Assembly (NCBI RefSeq): GCF_020184175.1
Contig: NC_065531.1
Location: forward strand, 21,783,213-21,847,212
Source: Aphis gossypii
Lineage: Eukaryota; Arthropoda; Insecta; Hemiptera; Aphididae
Reading direction: 5' to 3'
Length of the DNA stretch: 64,000 nucleotides
Both the position numbers and the translations under genes were made by a program. Shown in pieces: positions 29,441 to 43,100 of this stretch; within the stretch, counting starts at the first letter, position 1, and every line of letters begins with the position of its first letter. The notes beneath the pieces are model-generated. The model saw only the letters and a list, made by a program, of their open reading frames with translations, was not told the DNA's origin and searched no databases.

Positions 29441-30470
29441 TTTATCGGAATACACATATATATATAGTATATACTATTCACTCGTCTATACAATTGTGTG
29501 TGTATATGTATATATATATACAGTATACACTATACATACAACAATATAAACACGGACGGTGGTATTGCTATTGAAATGGGAAAAGCTATATTTCCCGGTA
29601 CACCCCTGCCGACGGTCGCGCGGTGCGGCACGCGGTCGGGGGGCGTGTGGCGGCTAGAGGGATGTTCTTAAGTTCGGCAATGTCCAAGATTAAACTGTAG
29701 GTGACATCAGGATATGGGGTGAGGCGGGTGCGTGTATCACGGCGGGTTAAGGAGTTTGTTAACGTTAAAGTGAACGCGAATAATTAAAGTTGCGGCGGTG
29801 TACACGGGAATGCCGAGCAATCAACCAGACGGGACGGCGGCTCGGGGGTAAGGGGTGGCGGCGCGCGCGCTGGTCAAAAGGGCCCCGCGGCCGTTCACCG
29901 GACAACTTCGACAATTTCATAATAGACAAGATTCCTCCAAAGTTGCCGGCGCGCCTTAAACTTTACGTAAACCCACCCCCTCCGTAAGTTTCCAGCATCG
30001 CCACACCGGGCCCGACATCGCCCGCTGCAGCCGTGTATAGACCGACGCGCGCGCGCTCGTACACACGCACACGCACACACGCGTTTATTATGACTTTACG
30101 GTGTAATATACGCACACAGACGTGTTGCTTGCAGTGCTGGTCCTGTCCGTGCATTCGGTAAATTTAAATCAGATTTAATTTATGTGGCAAATTACAAGAT
30201 ACCCCTCCTGCCCGTCTTGCGCTTTGGTGGTCTTTTTGGCGGTGAAAGTATACATATATATACATATAGTGTATAGGTACTTCGCTGTTGTGTACAGCAT
30301 TGCCGGACGACGAAAACGTCGTCGAAGACCACGATGACTTCGGGAAACTTTACAGGGTACATTTGTATATATATATATGTGTGTGTATGTATATTATACT
30401 GCAGTAGGTACCTTATACACCTGCCTGTAGAAACTCGACAGACATTTTGCCACGAACAGTCACACATCTG
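29441..30470. other. largest GC/CpG-rich island of the desert
   Basis: The left border is TA-palindromic sequence containing AGTATACACTATACAT (about 29522-29537). The core (29570-30170) is strongly CpG-rich with CGGCGCGCGCGC near 29850 and an alternating CACACG tract near 30060-30080. Frames of about 60-90 codons on both strands are low-complexity and unrecognised. The composition and sharp borders suit an unmethylated promoter or enhancer; no TATA box or transcript start can be fixed. The right portion (30190-30470) has fewer CpGs and TA-rich inserts. Confidence 0.4.
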
Positions 30471-31217
30471 ATATGTACCTATAATAATACTGCGTAAATG
30501 GTATTAAACACTATTTGTTACGCTTAAGTTATATACCATAACATTTATATAAATGTTATACTAGGCTAGATGCAGATGTTTAAATAACAATACTCGAATC
30601 GAGAAAGCATGGAACCCCTCTTGTAAAAAACATTTATGCGTACCCCTTCTGATTATTATATCCTATCAATAAGACATTTAAATATTCAGATACGCAGATG
30701 TTTTTTATACTTTTTCATCTCCCTTTTAATTTTTGTCCCAATTCGTTTCCCAATATGTTTTCGTAAATATTCGGGAGAAGACCATGATTATAATATTTTT
30801 GCACACAAAGTTTTAGTATTCAATCATTAAAGCCTATAGGTAGGTAATTCACTAAATTATATTAAAATATGTTTAGGAATAACAACTAAAATATAAGCAA
30901 CTGTTTAAGCATGTAAATAATATTTAGGATTAGTAGGTAATGTAGTGTATAATATTGTAATGCATTGTTAAATTATACAAAATACCTGAGTATTTACAAA
31001 TTTACATCGTGAAAGCAACAAAAAACCACTGATTAATAAATATTATATTTTAATGCGTCTGAATAGTTTAAAAACAAAAATGTACTACCTAGTACCTACC
31101 TAATAATAAGTACTAACTAATGTAATAATCACACAGATTTAGCAATTATCAAGTAACTATAAAGACATTACTTAAATAACGCCGACAGTTAAATTACAAG
31201 AATCAGAATTTATATTG
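30471..31217. other. AT-rich non-coding stretch
   Basis: No feature recognised. Confidence 0.55.
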
Positions 31218-31225
31218 TATTAGAT

Positions 31226-31577
31226 CAGTGTTTCCCAACCGGTGGTCCGCGGTACCTTTCCTCGTTTTCTATTAAAAATTATTTATTTTTTTTTTAAACA
31301 GCGAAAAATATTTTATTTCACCATAATATACGGTTATCTTATCGTTGTTTCTGCCGACGACCGATAAGTATTTTCCATTTTTATAAGTGTGTAGGTATCA
31401 GGGTAATAAGAGTACAGTAAAATATTAAAAATTAATATTTTTAGATAAATTTTGTGTATTCTTGTTAATGAGCAAAAAAAAAAAGGGTTTTCCTAGTTTG
31501 CGTAAAATTGAGGTGGTCCGAGACGTATAAAATATTGTCGAAGTGGTCCGTGGTGGTAAAAAGGTTGGGAAACACTG
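31226..31577. mobile_element. hAT-superfamily MITE, 352 bp, with 8-bp target duplication
   Basis: The element begins CAGTGTTTCCCAACC and ends with its exact complement GGTTGGGAAACACTG, a 15-bp perfect terminal inverted repeat of the CAGTG type known from hAT transposons. It is flanked by the direct repeat TATTAGAT at 31218-31225 and 31578-31585, the 8-bp duplication expected of hAT. Subterminal GGTGGTCCG-like words recur inside both ends. It carries no transposase frame, so it is non-autonomous. The perfect duplication and repeats suggest a fairly recent insertion. Confidence 0.95.
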
Positions 31578-31585
31578 TATTAGAT

Positions 31586-34500
31586 ACTATGATACAGCTA
31601 CTCAAATTGTATTTCATACACACATTAAACTCAGATTATATTTTTAGAGTTTATATTAATTTAAAGTTATTTAATATTTGTCTTCTTATATCATTTCATT
31701 TTTTAGTAGTATTATTACATTTTAATATACCTTAATAAAGTATTAAATTAGTGTTAAATTATACATAATTGTATTAAATTGCAAAATGTATAATAGTAAT
31801 AAAATAATATTATGTTATTCGTTAATCCTTAAATAGTACATTTTATTTGTAACTACGTAGTGTCGTATTATGACACTGTAATTATTTAGTTTTTATTAAA
31901 ATTACTTCGTTCTATTTAATTAACTCGATACATTTAAACTACTATTATAACTACTTTTTTAATTCAACTATTTATAAAACATTTAAAAAAGTTATAAGTA
32001 TAAAATATAAACTTCAATAAAAATAATCATTTATTATAGTTCTAATTCTATGTAGAGTAGATAAATTGATTATCAAAATCATTGTTAAATACTACACATC
32101 ATACTAAAATATATTTCACCTACATTGAACACATTTTAAACAAACTGTTTAGACTAATGTTTTTATGAAATGTATATCATTAAACATTATTTTCGTCTCA
32201 TATGTTAAGTACACGTGCGTGTTTCTATTAGGGTTGATTTCATAAGTGCTCGGAAGACCGAGAAATATATATAATCTACCTTAATATAGTAATACTAAAA
32301 CAATAATACAATTAATAATTAAAAACACCCTTTAATATTCACCGCATCAGGTTTCAAAAAAGGTTTTACTCATCTGCATTTTAAAATATTCGCTTTCAAA
32401 ACAAACCACACGACAAGCGTTTATTTAGTAGACATATTTAGGCTATTAAAATAAACGATTTAGTAATCAAGCTGTAATTTTAAATATTAATAATTATTTT
32501 AAGTGTTTCTAGTTTCCATTTGGACATTGTAGGATGAATAACATTTTTTATTCATACTACAATGTACAATATTCTAAGTGTATTAAAAATAATTATGTTA
32601 GCTATTTATATGGCCTACATGTTAATATGATTGTATAGTATTGTTGTATTTATTATTGTATTTAATTGTTACTGATATTAGTGGCATTTATAACTTATAA
32701 GCTAACCAATTATTGATGTCTTTAAATCCAAATTTAAAACAATATTATTATAACTGCGTGGAACTAACAATAAAATTAGTTTAAAGTTGGCAAAGCAGAA
32801 AATATTAAGCATTTATTCATTCAGTAACGGTTTACTTTTTTAATAATATTTTTATTTTAATATGACATAAAATCATTTTTGGCTAACTCTTAAAATTAAT
32901 TGTGTTCGTCATTTAAATATTTACATTATTTATCCACTGAGTGTCGAGTGGCTTAATATTTTTATAATAATGTACATTTAAACTGGTTATTTAAATAAAA
33001 AGAAATCCAAGAAATAAGACAAATATTAATACCATTTAGTGCATCGTCACTAAATGCATTAGAAGTTTAAAACACCATTTATTGTTTTGATTTCTAGTAG
33101 TTTTTAACGGATAATAAAAATTAAAAAATTATAACAAAAGAATTTGCCAGACGCCAGTAGTATAAAAATGCAGCAACAATTATTTCGTTTAAATATTTTA
33201 TACCTGCGAGCTACTAAATTAAATAGTCTTTTAAAATAACGCATCATGTGTAGTACATTAAACTATAATATTTTGTTCAAATAATTTTACAAAACTTATT
33301 TAGTTTCAATTTTTTTAAATCAAAAATAAAAAAATTATTTTATCATATTTTAATTAGTAAATTTATTTTATAGTGACATATTCATGTTAAACATATAATG
33401 AAAATACTTGGAACTTGGTAAAATACTATGCCTCATAAGTCCTGAACTCTATTCGAACTCCTGTCAAAGTTTACAAAAGCCGCAACCTTAAGCGACCATT
33501 TTACTAGGTAGGTAGATGAAAATTAATTTTCTAACCACACTCTAACATTTAGAAAACTTAACTTTATTATACTTTAATAATCTGTGACTGTCTACATTTA
33601 TGTTAACATTATAATTTTTGAATAGTAGGTATAGTTCAAATGGTTTTCCTTAGAACCTAAAAATATACCATCATTAATAAATATATCAAAAGTATTATAA
33701 ACCAATTGGAATGTATTATTTTTTATTCATAAACAAATAAACAATTAATATATTGCATTTTTAAATTTGAATATTAATGACTAATATTGGTTGAAAAAAT
33801 AATATGTAGTACCTATATTAAAATATTAATTTGATTATATTTATTGTATAAATGATAGATACAAATTATTATATAAAGTTAATAAGAATATGTATCAATT
33901 AACTTTATATAAATAATTTTCTATTGTCTAATAATTATAAATTATTACAATTATAATTTTACAACATAATTATTAAATAGGGATCATTTATGAAATAATA
34001 TATTTTAATAAAAGTTTACTCTCACATATCTAACGATCTAAGCGTTACGATTCTAATTTTAGATTCTCATTATTTCTTAAAAAAAAATATGATTAAGTTA
34101 TTAATGTAGATAACTTGAAATGTTATGATAATGTTCTATTTTTATTCAAATAAAATGGTAATTATCATTATTAGATTATTGAATCGAAAATTGGCAACTA
34201 ATATTATAATACATTACAATTAAAAATAGTTTAACAAAATAAGTAGCACTAAGCTTTTAAAAAAAATTAAATTTTTAAATTTTTCTAAGATTCAAATCAA
34301 AACATGTTAACAATAAGATAAATATCAAATATATAATTATATTTTGTAAACAAATATAAATTAACTAATATTATAAAAAATTGTTTAAGGAGTCAATTAT
34401 ATCCAATGTTTTTTTAAAAAAAAGAAAAAAAGTAATAATGTATTAAAATCAAAACTAATCTTAAAATATATTCATTAATTAATGAATTCACATATATACC

Positions 34501-35040
34501 TACTCTGCATTAATACATTTTTATATATTTGTTTTTGTTCATTACACTTTTATTGCCTTATTTACCTACTCGTACTTCTGAATGAACTACAAGTATAAAA
34601 TGGTTAGTAATTTTATAGTTTATGTTTATTTAAAATATAGATTATACATAGTTATGTGTACTCTTATTATAATTAATTTTATAATAAATTTACATTTATT
34701 AATATTATGTACTTAATATCTTAATGCATGTTGTTAAGTTAATAATATTATAAACTATGAAATGTGAAACGAAATTATATTGTTCATAGAACTGTTTAAA
34801 AATGTAAAAAGTCATTATTATTAAACTCGCTAGACAAGGCTCGATTAATAATAGGCAATAATCCTTGGAAATATCTGTAATGTCCCGAAGAAGTTATTAG
34901 GATTTATAGGATTTTTATATGATTTCGTGGCCAACTAATTATATTGTTTTATTTATTTGGACGTCTATTGAACTGTTGCAATAAGTCCAAACCGAGATAG
35001 TTTTTACATTAAAAAAACATTTTCTTCGCGATATTTGTTT
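31586..35040. other. AT-rich gene desert
   Basis: No gene or clear element is supported. Confidence 0.55.
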
Positions 35041-35692
35041 TCAGTACTTATATACCCTTATTCCCGGCCAAGAGTTAGCTTTTTATTGCGTCTGAAATGG
35101 GGGCCGTTTTTTATTAAATAAAAAAAAAATGATTACGACCCCGCGACGAACGCAAGCGGAAAGAGGTTTTATGGCATTAAACCCCTCGTGTGGTATAAAG
35201 AGAGTAGAAATAAAATAAAATCAGTAGACGTTCTCGAGTGGTAGAGATTCAAAATATGGAAGTCTGTTGTACGGGCAGCAGTGAAGCATAAGGGGGAGGG
35301 TAGTTGAGTAGCGCATAATAGGAAGGGGACGGGACGCGTAGAAGGCATTCAGACCGAGCAGAGAGAAAAAGAGGATACTGGGTGTCTAAGATGTTTCGGC
35401 TTTCCCTTACTGCCGTCGGTTTCCGTAAATTTCAATTTACGATCCAACTTGTAACTATACGAGTATACACACTTGTGTTCATCGTGGGTTTCCTTGACGT
35501 CCCGCCCCCCAGCCCCGTCATTTGCTTCCTCCGCCTCCTACGCACCCCGTTGCCGTTGTGCTATGCTCCGACCCTTAATTAATTGGCAAACTTTAATGTA
35601 CTCTTCCCGTCTTGTATATATACGTACGCGTTCTTACTGTATGTACTACCGTATAACTGCATCCATCACCCCGCCGCCTCGCAATTTCTAGC
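35041..35692. other. GC/CpG-rich island
   Basis: A GC-rich block with purine-rich (35280-35375) and C-rich (35500-35560) halves. Two overlapping plus-strand frames of about 66-72 codons have no recognisable motif. The mixture of GC-rich core and embedded TTTTTATTAAA words resembles the other islands. I infer regulatory DNA or a non-coding RNA promoter. Confidence 0.4.
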
Positions 35693-37041
35693 TTTGTATA
35701 TATAATGCAAACAGAACTTGGTTTTATTTTATGTTAAATTCCAAGCTTTTTTTTATATGTATATAAACAAGTTGTATATTATATTATATACTTCCAGAAA
35801 TTCTGAATATTTTACAAAACTACTCAGAAACTCAAGTAATAATTGTTCATAAATAAATAATTATAACGGTTGAAAAATATTGTAGATTTAAGAAGCATAT
35901 ATACGTAGGTACCTATACAGTCCCGGGAATTATACATAAATACATATAATAGTTGCTTGCTATCTATTTCACAAATAAAATAGAAGTTGTAGCATAAAAT
36001 ATAATCCTATGTTTATATTAAACATTTATTTAATAATATTTAGTAACGAATATTATAATATGAAATTACATCTAATTTTGTTAATTAATTATAAAACATA
36101 TAAGTTATTCAAATAATAAAGCACCTATACCGGTCATATTATACCTTCTATTTTTTTTTTTTTTTTTAATTGAATTATTTACCTCTTATATTTTTATTTT
36201 ATTTAAACTTTCTTTTTTTTTTTAATGAAAATCACCATTTTCATTGTACTTTATTATTTAATAAAATATATCAATTTTTTATCACATCTAGATTTATAAT
36301 TTGATCAAATTTTTTTTTTAGATGTTAAACATGTAAGTACTTAGGCTTTATAAGAGTACTTAATACTTTAAAATAATACCTATACTCGTAGTTTTAAAGG
36401 ATAAAGGAGTTATAATGGATAATGATTTGATAATATTATAGTTTTTACTTATTATAATATCAATTATTTATTAAAACTTGTAGCTTGTAAAATTTGTCCG
36501 AGCATTAAAATAACTAATAAGTAGGTTTTAGGCTAAATATTACATATAGATGGGTACCTACTACCTAATTTATACTTTCAAATATATTATTAGAGTACCT
36601 ATCAATAGTATCATACAAAAGAATAATAACTCACAAACTATACTTGTTTGAATTTCAATAATTCACACTTCAACAAGTTCGAAAAATCATCTGACCCAAT
36701 CAGAGTAACATTTTACTAAAAAAAAAAGAAGATAGTATTTAGTTTTTAAGTATACTTGATGTATATAATATTCATACTTCTTGATTGTATATAATAACAA
36801 GAGCCTAGATTATAGAATATGTGCTTACAATTTACCTATAGGTATCATATTATGTGATAGATATCAATATAAAATATTTTAAAATAACTGTAGGTTTATC
36901 ATTTTATATGTAGGTACGATGTGTATTATTCACCTAACATTATTAATATTAAGATATATATAATTATACAGACTAAATTCTATGCACGTTGAAGTATGGA
37001 GAATACGACTGTTTTTGGTAGACCATAGACCAGTATTCTAA
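35693..37041. other. AT-rich non-coding stretch
   Basis: No gene seen; T homopolymers at about 36151-36168 and 36212-36222. Confidence 0.55.
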
Positions 37042-37049
37042 CTTCTATC

Positions 37050-37188
37050 CAGGCGCGTACACAAAAAAAAATTTTTGGGGGGGGGGGGGGTAGTAAATTT
37101 TATTCTTATATAATCTAACCTTAATTAAATTAATTGAATTTCGGGGGGCAGGGTTGAACCCCTAGAACCCCCCTTGTGTACGCTCCTG
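37050..37188. mobile_element. hAT-type MITE, 139 bp, with 8-bp target duplication
   Basis: The left end CAGGCGCGTACACAA and the complement of the right end CAGGAGCGTACACAA match at 14 of 15 positions. They are flanked by identical CTTCTATC copies (37042-37049 and 37189-37196). The left subterminal region has an uninterrupted run of 14 G (37077-37090), and the right has CCCCCC and GGGGGG blocks, so the element could fold strongly. It has no coding capacity. Terminal sequence and 8-bp duplication place it in hAT. Confidence 0.93.
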
Positions 37189-37196
37189 CTTCTATC

Positions 37197-40160
37197 GATC
37201 ATAAATTAATAAATTAAATAACAGTAAAGATATACCTATAAATCGAGCATTGGGTATTTTTATCCATTTTTACTAACTCGGATCAATTTTATACTATATT
37301 ATTATTTTTAATTAGAAAGTAATGATCAATCAAAATATTAAGAAAACGATTCCAAATGAAGCTTACCAATTTAATTTAAGACTTAAGTATAGCTTATCAG
37401 CTTATATAATTGATTTAAGCACTGGCTAAATATATATTTTTATTTCACTATTTCTTAATCATAAATAATACACACAAAAAATAAATTAACTGTTAAATAT
37501 CCGAATATCAAAGTGTATATTAAATATGCCATGAATAAATGAGAAGGTTACCTAAACTAATGATTATTGTACATTTAAACATTAGAAATATGAATTTTAA
37601 TTCTCAATGTAACTAAAACGATGAATTTAAAATTTAAATTACAAGAATGTAAAATGCAGACTAATATAATATTATAACTATTTTAAATAGGTATGATAAA
37701 TCAATTATAACTATTCCAGCTTTAAAAATTATGATCGGAATATTTAAAAAAAATAATAATTAAATACAATTTTTAAAATCTCTTAATTTTATTATCCTAT
37801 GTACCATATAATGTAATAGGTATTTCATATTTTTGACAATTTAAATATAAATGTATAATATTTATATTTATACGTACTTATATAAAAAAATATATTTAAT
37901 AAGTACTATAATTCATTATGAAAATCAGAAATGAATTTAGAATTTGAAACTTTAACAAATAAGTAAAAAAACTTGAATTTCTTGTGTCTAAATTACTAAA
38001 TAACAGGAGTATCTAAAATTCATTTTTTTTATAATTTGTTATTTTGTGAATCCGTCTTGTATAAAACTCAAAAATATCATGTGGCCCTTTAATAATTACG
38101 AGTAATTCCAAGTTAAATCCCCGAGCTTTAGGTGTAGGTATACCATATACCTTTCTATACTAACTTTATCATTTCAAAGGTTTTCTCCTTGGCCACACTA
38201 GAAGCCCTTTTCAAAAAGCTATCAAGCTTCACTTAATCTTTATTCGAGTATAATGTTCTTGTTGTTAACAACTTGTTGCTTTATTGCTAACTATATTTTA
38301 AGTATTAAAACTACCTAGTTATTTAAGCTATTTAGATAATAATATTTAATTGTATACATATTATAAATATTATATTAAATATTATAATTATTTAATGGTC
38401 CTATTTTATAATTGATAAATATTTTAAAATCTGTGTTATAACGATTTTTAACCGTTGAATAAGAATAACTACAGTTAAATAGGCATAGGTGCCCCAACAA
38501 GTTTTTTTTAAAGGCCAGGTGGTCCTGGTCAGTCGGCACCCAGCATCCTTTTAGAACTAGCTGTTATGAATAATAAAAAACATACAACTGAATAAAATAA
38601 CCGGACTGTGTGTAATAAATCACAATCCATTTTATATTCCGAAACACGTTTTTTGACACAACAATAGTGAAGAGTAAAGCATAAGATAATCAGGTTTGGC
38701 CACTTGTATTTCAAAGAGGGAATGCATGAGCAAAATTGACCGGTTAAACCAAGTGCTGCAAAAACTCTATTGTTAGTAAGACGTTATCCCTTTTGATAGG
38801 TACAAATAAAAATATTATTTTGATGATTTTTTTCAAGTTTATATTTTATTTTACTTATTTTATTATTAAAAAAAATATTTTTCTATTTTATTTTATAGTC
38901 ATAATATGGTTAAATTTAAATTAAATTATCCTAGTTGGTACCGATATTGAATAGTTCATCACGTAAGATATGATTGATGATAGGTGTAGATACTATGTAT
39001 TTGAATATATATTAAGTATATTATTGTCTATACGATCGACACAAGAATGAAATAATAAAAAAAAACGCATTATAAGTCATAAGAATATTTTTTAAATTTA
39101 CACATGATAAAATAATAGTTATATTGCAATTCTTATACAGAAATGGGCAATGGCAATATTTTATTATAATAATTGAATTAGATAATTAGCTACAAACATA
39201 AACATAAAACAAATTTGATATGTTTATGGATAAAAATTACTGTATTAACACACAAGTCATAATCAACAAAGGGTTTATATTTAATCTCAAATCAAGGATT
39301 CTATTTGGTAAAATTCATACACAAATCATTCGAATTCACTACTTTTAAAACAATCTTAACAGATATGATAAAATCAAGTCGGTCTTTTTAGTCTTGTTGA
39401 ATTATCGCAAAATTAGTAATTATATCAAATTCAAGTATAATTATTAATTGACGATTTTAATTTTTAAATATTCAACAAAATGTATAACACTGCTGATTCA
39501 CGATTTTCTAAGGATTTATAATTTAAAAAAACGTTTTTTTAGTCTTTCAACAGTGTTCTATTATAGTACAATTAAAATAATAATTTATTGTAGTATACAC
39601 TTACATCATTAAGCTAGAAATTAATACTTAACTATAAGTATTAAGTGCTATAATAAGTAATAAGTTTATAACCATATATAAATATAACACTATCAATTAT
39701 CAAATACCAATAAATGTCTTATCATTTTTAAATTATATGATAATAGAAAAAATTGTGATAAGGTTTAATAATACAAAATTAACTGATAAAAAAAAGATAC
39801 CTTTAAGTCATAACGAGTGTAGTAGGTATGGAACTTACTACAAATAAGATGTTGAATTGAATCTATCATAACTTTATATTAACTACTTTTTTTTATAGTA
39901 GCTAGGTACTAGCTAAGTATATTTTAAGCATATTTTCACTTTTAAATTTAATTGAAATTACATTTATTCAAATCCAGTTTCTAAAGAAACCTCACAATTT
40001 AACATAAAATTTATAAGCAATTATAGCTATAGACAATTAAGCAAGTACTATAATAATTATAATACTTATATTAAATACCTTTAAATTATATTTTTATGTA
40101 TACCTATTTTAAATTAATTTAGATATAGAATTGTAAACATTATTAATTTATTTTACATTA
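37197..40160. other. AT-rich upstream region of GFM2
   Basis: No protein gene is supported. A GC-richer patch at 38490-38770, with GGCCAGGTGGTCCTGGTCAG, looks like an old transposon remnant, but no ends or duplication could be found. The GFM2 promoter and a possible 5' non-coding exon should lie here; I could not locate them. Confidence 0.45.
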
Positions 40161-40164
40161 CAGG

Positions 40165-43100
40165 ATGTTATTTTTTCATCGACGAGTTCATCGTAATGTA
40201 TACATTAAACATATTATGAGACGTTATTATTGTCACAATATTGATAAAATGTCAAAAATAAGAAACATTGGTATTTTAGCACACATAGATGCTGGTAATT
40301 ATCTAACTATTTTATGTTTAGTCCTCAAAATTGAGAATGTTGATTATCAAATAAATTAATTTAACTGTTAATTATTATTATACAATTTTTATTTTCTAAC
40401 AATTTATATTTATTTCAAAAATTAAAACATAATTAAATTTTTCAAATTATTTCTATTTTTATTTTAGGTAAAACTACCACTACTGAAAGAATGTTGTTTT
40501 ACTCGGGCTTGATACATAGCATGGGAGAAGTACATGACGGCAATACAGTAACTGATTATATGGATCAAGAAAGAAACCGAGGTAAAAATATTTATAATAT
40601 TTACTTTTTATCAATCTTGGTTTAAAATTATTTATATTTACTAATCAAATATTTATGCAGGTATTACCATTACTTCAGCTGCTGTAACATTACCATGGAA
40701 AAAACACAATATTAATTTAGTAGACACTCCAGGACATATTGATTTTACAATGCAAGTTGAACAGACATTAAATATTTTAGATGGGGTGGTTATTGTTCTG
40801 GATTCATCTGCTGGTTGGTTAAAATTTTAAGATACTGTTAAAATATATATAAATATTTAATTTATTTTAGGAGTTGAAGCTCAGACATTAACCGTTTGGC
40901 GTCAAACAGATAGGTACATGATACCTCGTATAGTTTATGCTAACAAAATGGATCGATCAGATGCTTCATTGCCATTGTGTATTAATTTACTAAGTCAAAA
41001 TTTAATATTACCCCATTGCAATTACAAATACCAGTCAGAGGTGAGACTTCTTTGGTTTTAAAATTAATATAAAATTCCGAAATTGTTAAAATGTTAAAAT
41101 ATGTTTAAGAAACTCAAGAATATATTATTACACATTATGTATTTGATACACAGAGTATTATCTTATTAAACAACTCTTTATTTCTAGATCTATTTACTTT
41201 TTTGAAAATATTTGTTTTTACATAAGTTCCATTCAAATGAAACAACATTGTTTAAAAAAATTATATTATTTAGTTTTTTTAAAGTTTTTTACTTTTTTAA
41301 TGATAACATACAGAGTATTAGACCAACATAATACAAAATATTATTTTCAAAAACATTGATAGATATTGAATAATGAGTTTTGTTTGATGAAATAATCAAT
41401 CAATTTATACATATATTTTTTTAATCAACACTTATCATAATATTAACCGTCAATCAATTAGAGTTGCTCTGAGAATAAAAATGTGTGCAATCTTATTAAT
41501 GTAAAATAAAATTATTTTTCAATAGGTATTACCTATTAAATTTCAGTTTATAATTAATTTATATTTGTATTTTAATAATGATAATAATTTTATTTTTTAG
41601 AAAGCAATGGACGACTCATAGGTTTAATTGATGTACTCAAAAAGGATATATTAACTTGGCATGGTGATAATGGTCAAAAAGTTATTTGTGCTCCTATAGA
41701 AGATAATACTAAGCAATGGGAAGCTCTATGTAAAGTACGGGAGATACTTATTGGCGATTTAGCTGATATGGATGAAACAATTGCTAATATTGTTTTAAAT
41801 TCTGATAATATTAATTGTATTGATTATGATACATTATTATCAGCTATTAGACGAGCATGTATATCACAAGTATGTCAATAATATAATTTTGTTTGTTATT
41901 TTACCATATTTTGATTTGCTATAACTTTTTCTTTTAGAAAGGTGTTCCATTACTTTGTGGTAGTTCCTATAAGAATATTGGTGTTCAAACACTTATGGAT
42001 GGTATTATAAATTATCTACCATCACCAAATGACTGTATTACTTTAGATCCATTTAAATTTTTTGGTACGTCTATGTCAGCTAGAGCTTTTAAAATAGTTC
42101 ATGAAAAACAAAAAGGGCCTGTTACATTTTTAAGGATTTATACTGGTTCCTTAGAAAAGGTAAAACTAATAAACTAAATAATAGAAATGCATGTATAATA
42201 AATTATACATGTACTGTAAATTACAAAAAAAAATATACTAGTAAAAACCATATTTTTCAATTTCAAACTGATCAATTGTTATTAATTATTATTTATTTTT
42301 GTTTAAAATTTTAAAATATATGATTAAGGTTAAAAGTTTCATATTTTTTTTAATAGCTATGTTTGTATATCATACATTTCAAGTTGCCATATATATTATA
42401 TATAAAACTGAAAATTGGGAAAAATGTGATGAATTTTAATTTTGAAAAAAATACATCTTATTATTCATACTTTAAGCATAGAAAAATAGTTATGAAAACA
42501 AAAAAAAAACTGTATAAATATTTAGGAGGTAATTCATATATTAGCATTCAAATTATTACAAGCTTAAATAAAGCACTATAAAGGTTGTATTTATAAATTT
42601 ATAATGTTCTAGTTTAGGAAAACTTCATTATAATTTAATTATTAGATACATGATTAATTGGTTTATTTATACTTTAATTAAATGACTTATAATTATCTAC
42701 AACATAAATTTAAATTATTTATTTATAAATAAAATAAAATATTATTTTTACCTAAATACTTAAGTTCCTCATTAAAATATAGTTATACTGGCTTTTATTA
42801 ACTATTAGTGTATTTTAATATAAATTTTCAGGGCCAAAAATTATACAATGCATCTCAATCTAAGACTGAAAATATTAATCGTGTTATGATAGCTTATGCT
42901 GATGATTATAAAGAAGTAAATAATATAGAATCTGGAAATATTGTAGCTGTTACAGGACTAAAAGTATGTCTTATGTATTATATATTTTAATTTATTTAAT
43001 TTATAAAATATTATATATTATTATTATTATTATTATTATTTTATTTTTTTTAAGAATACTGTTTGTGGAGATTTACTTTCCAGCAGTAACAATGCAGTAA

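Noticed and set aside
29790..30467. Arg-rich frames in the large island near 30 kb
   Set aside because: Low-complexity translations of CpG-rich DNA on both strands; no family similarity seen.
38480..38770. GC-richer patch with GGCCAGGTGGTCCTGGTCAG as a possible transposon
   Set aside because: No terminal repeats, target duplication or coding remnant could be identified, so it is only mentioned, not called.
42363..42581. 72-codon frame in GFM2 intron 6
   Set aside because: AT-rich intron sequence with Lys/Tyr/Ile bias; it would interrupt the conserved GFM2 frame and has no splice support.
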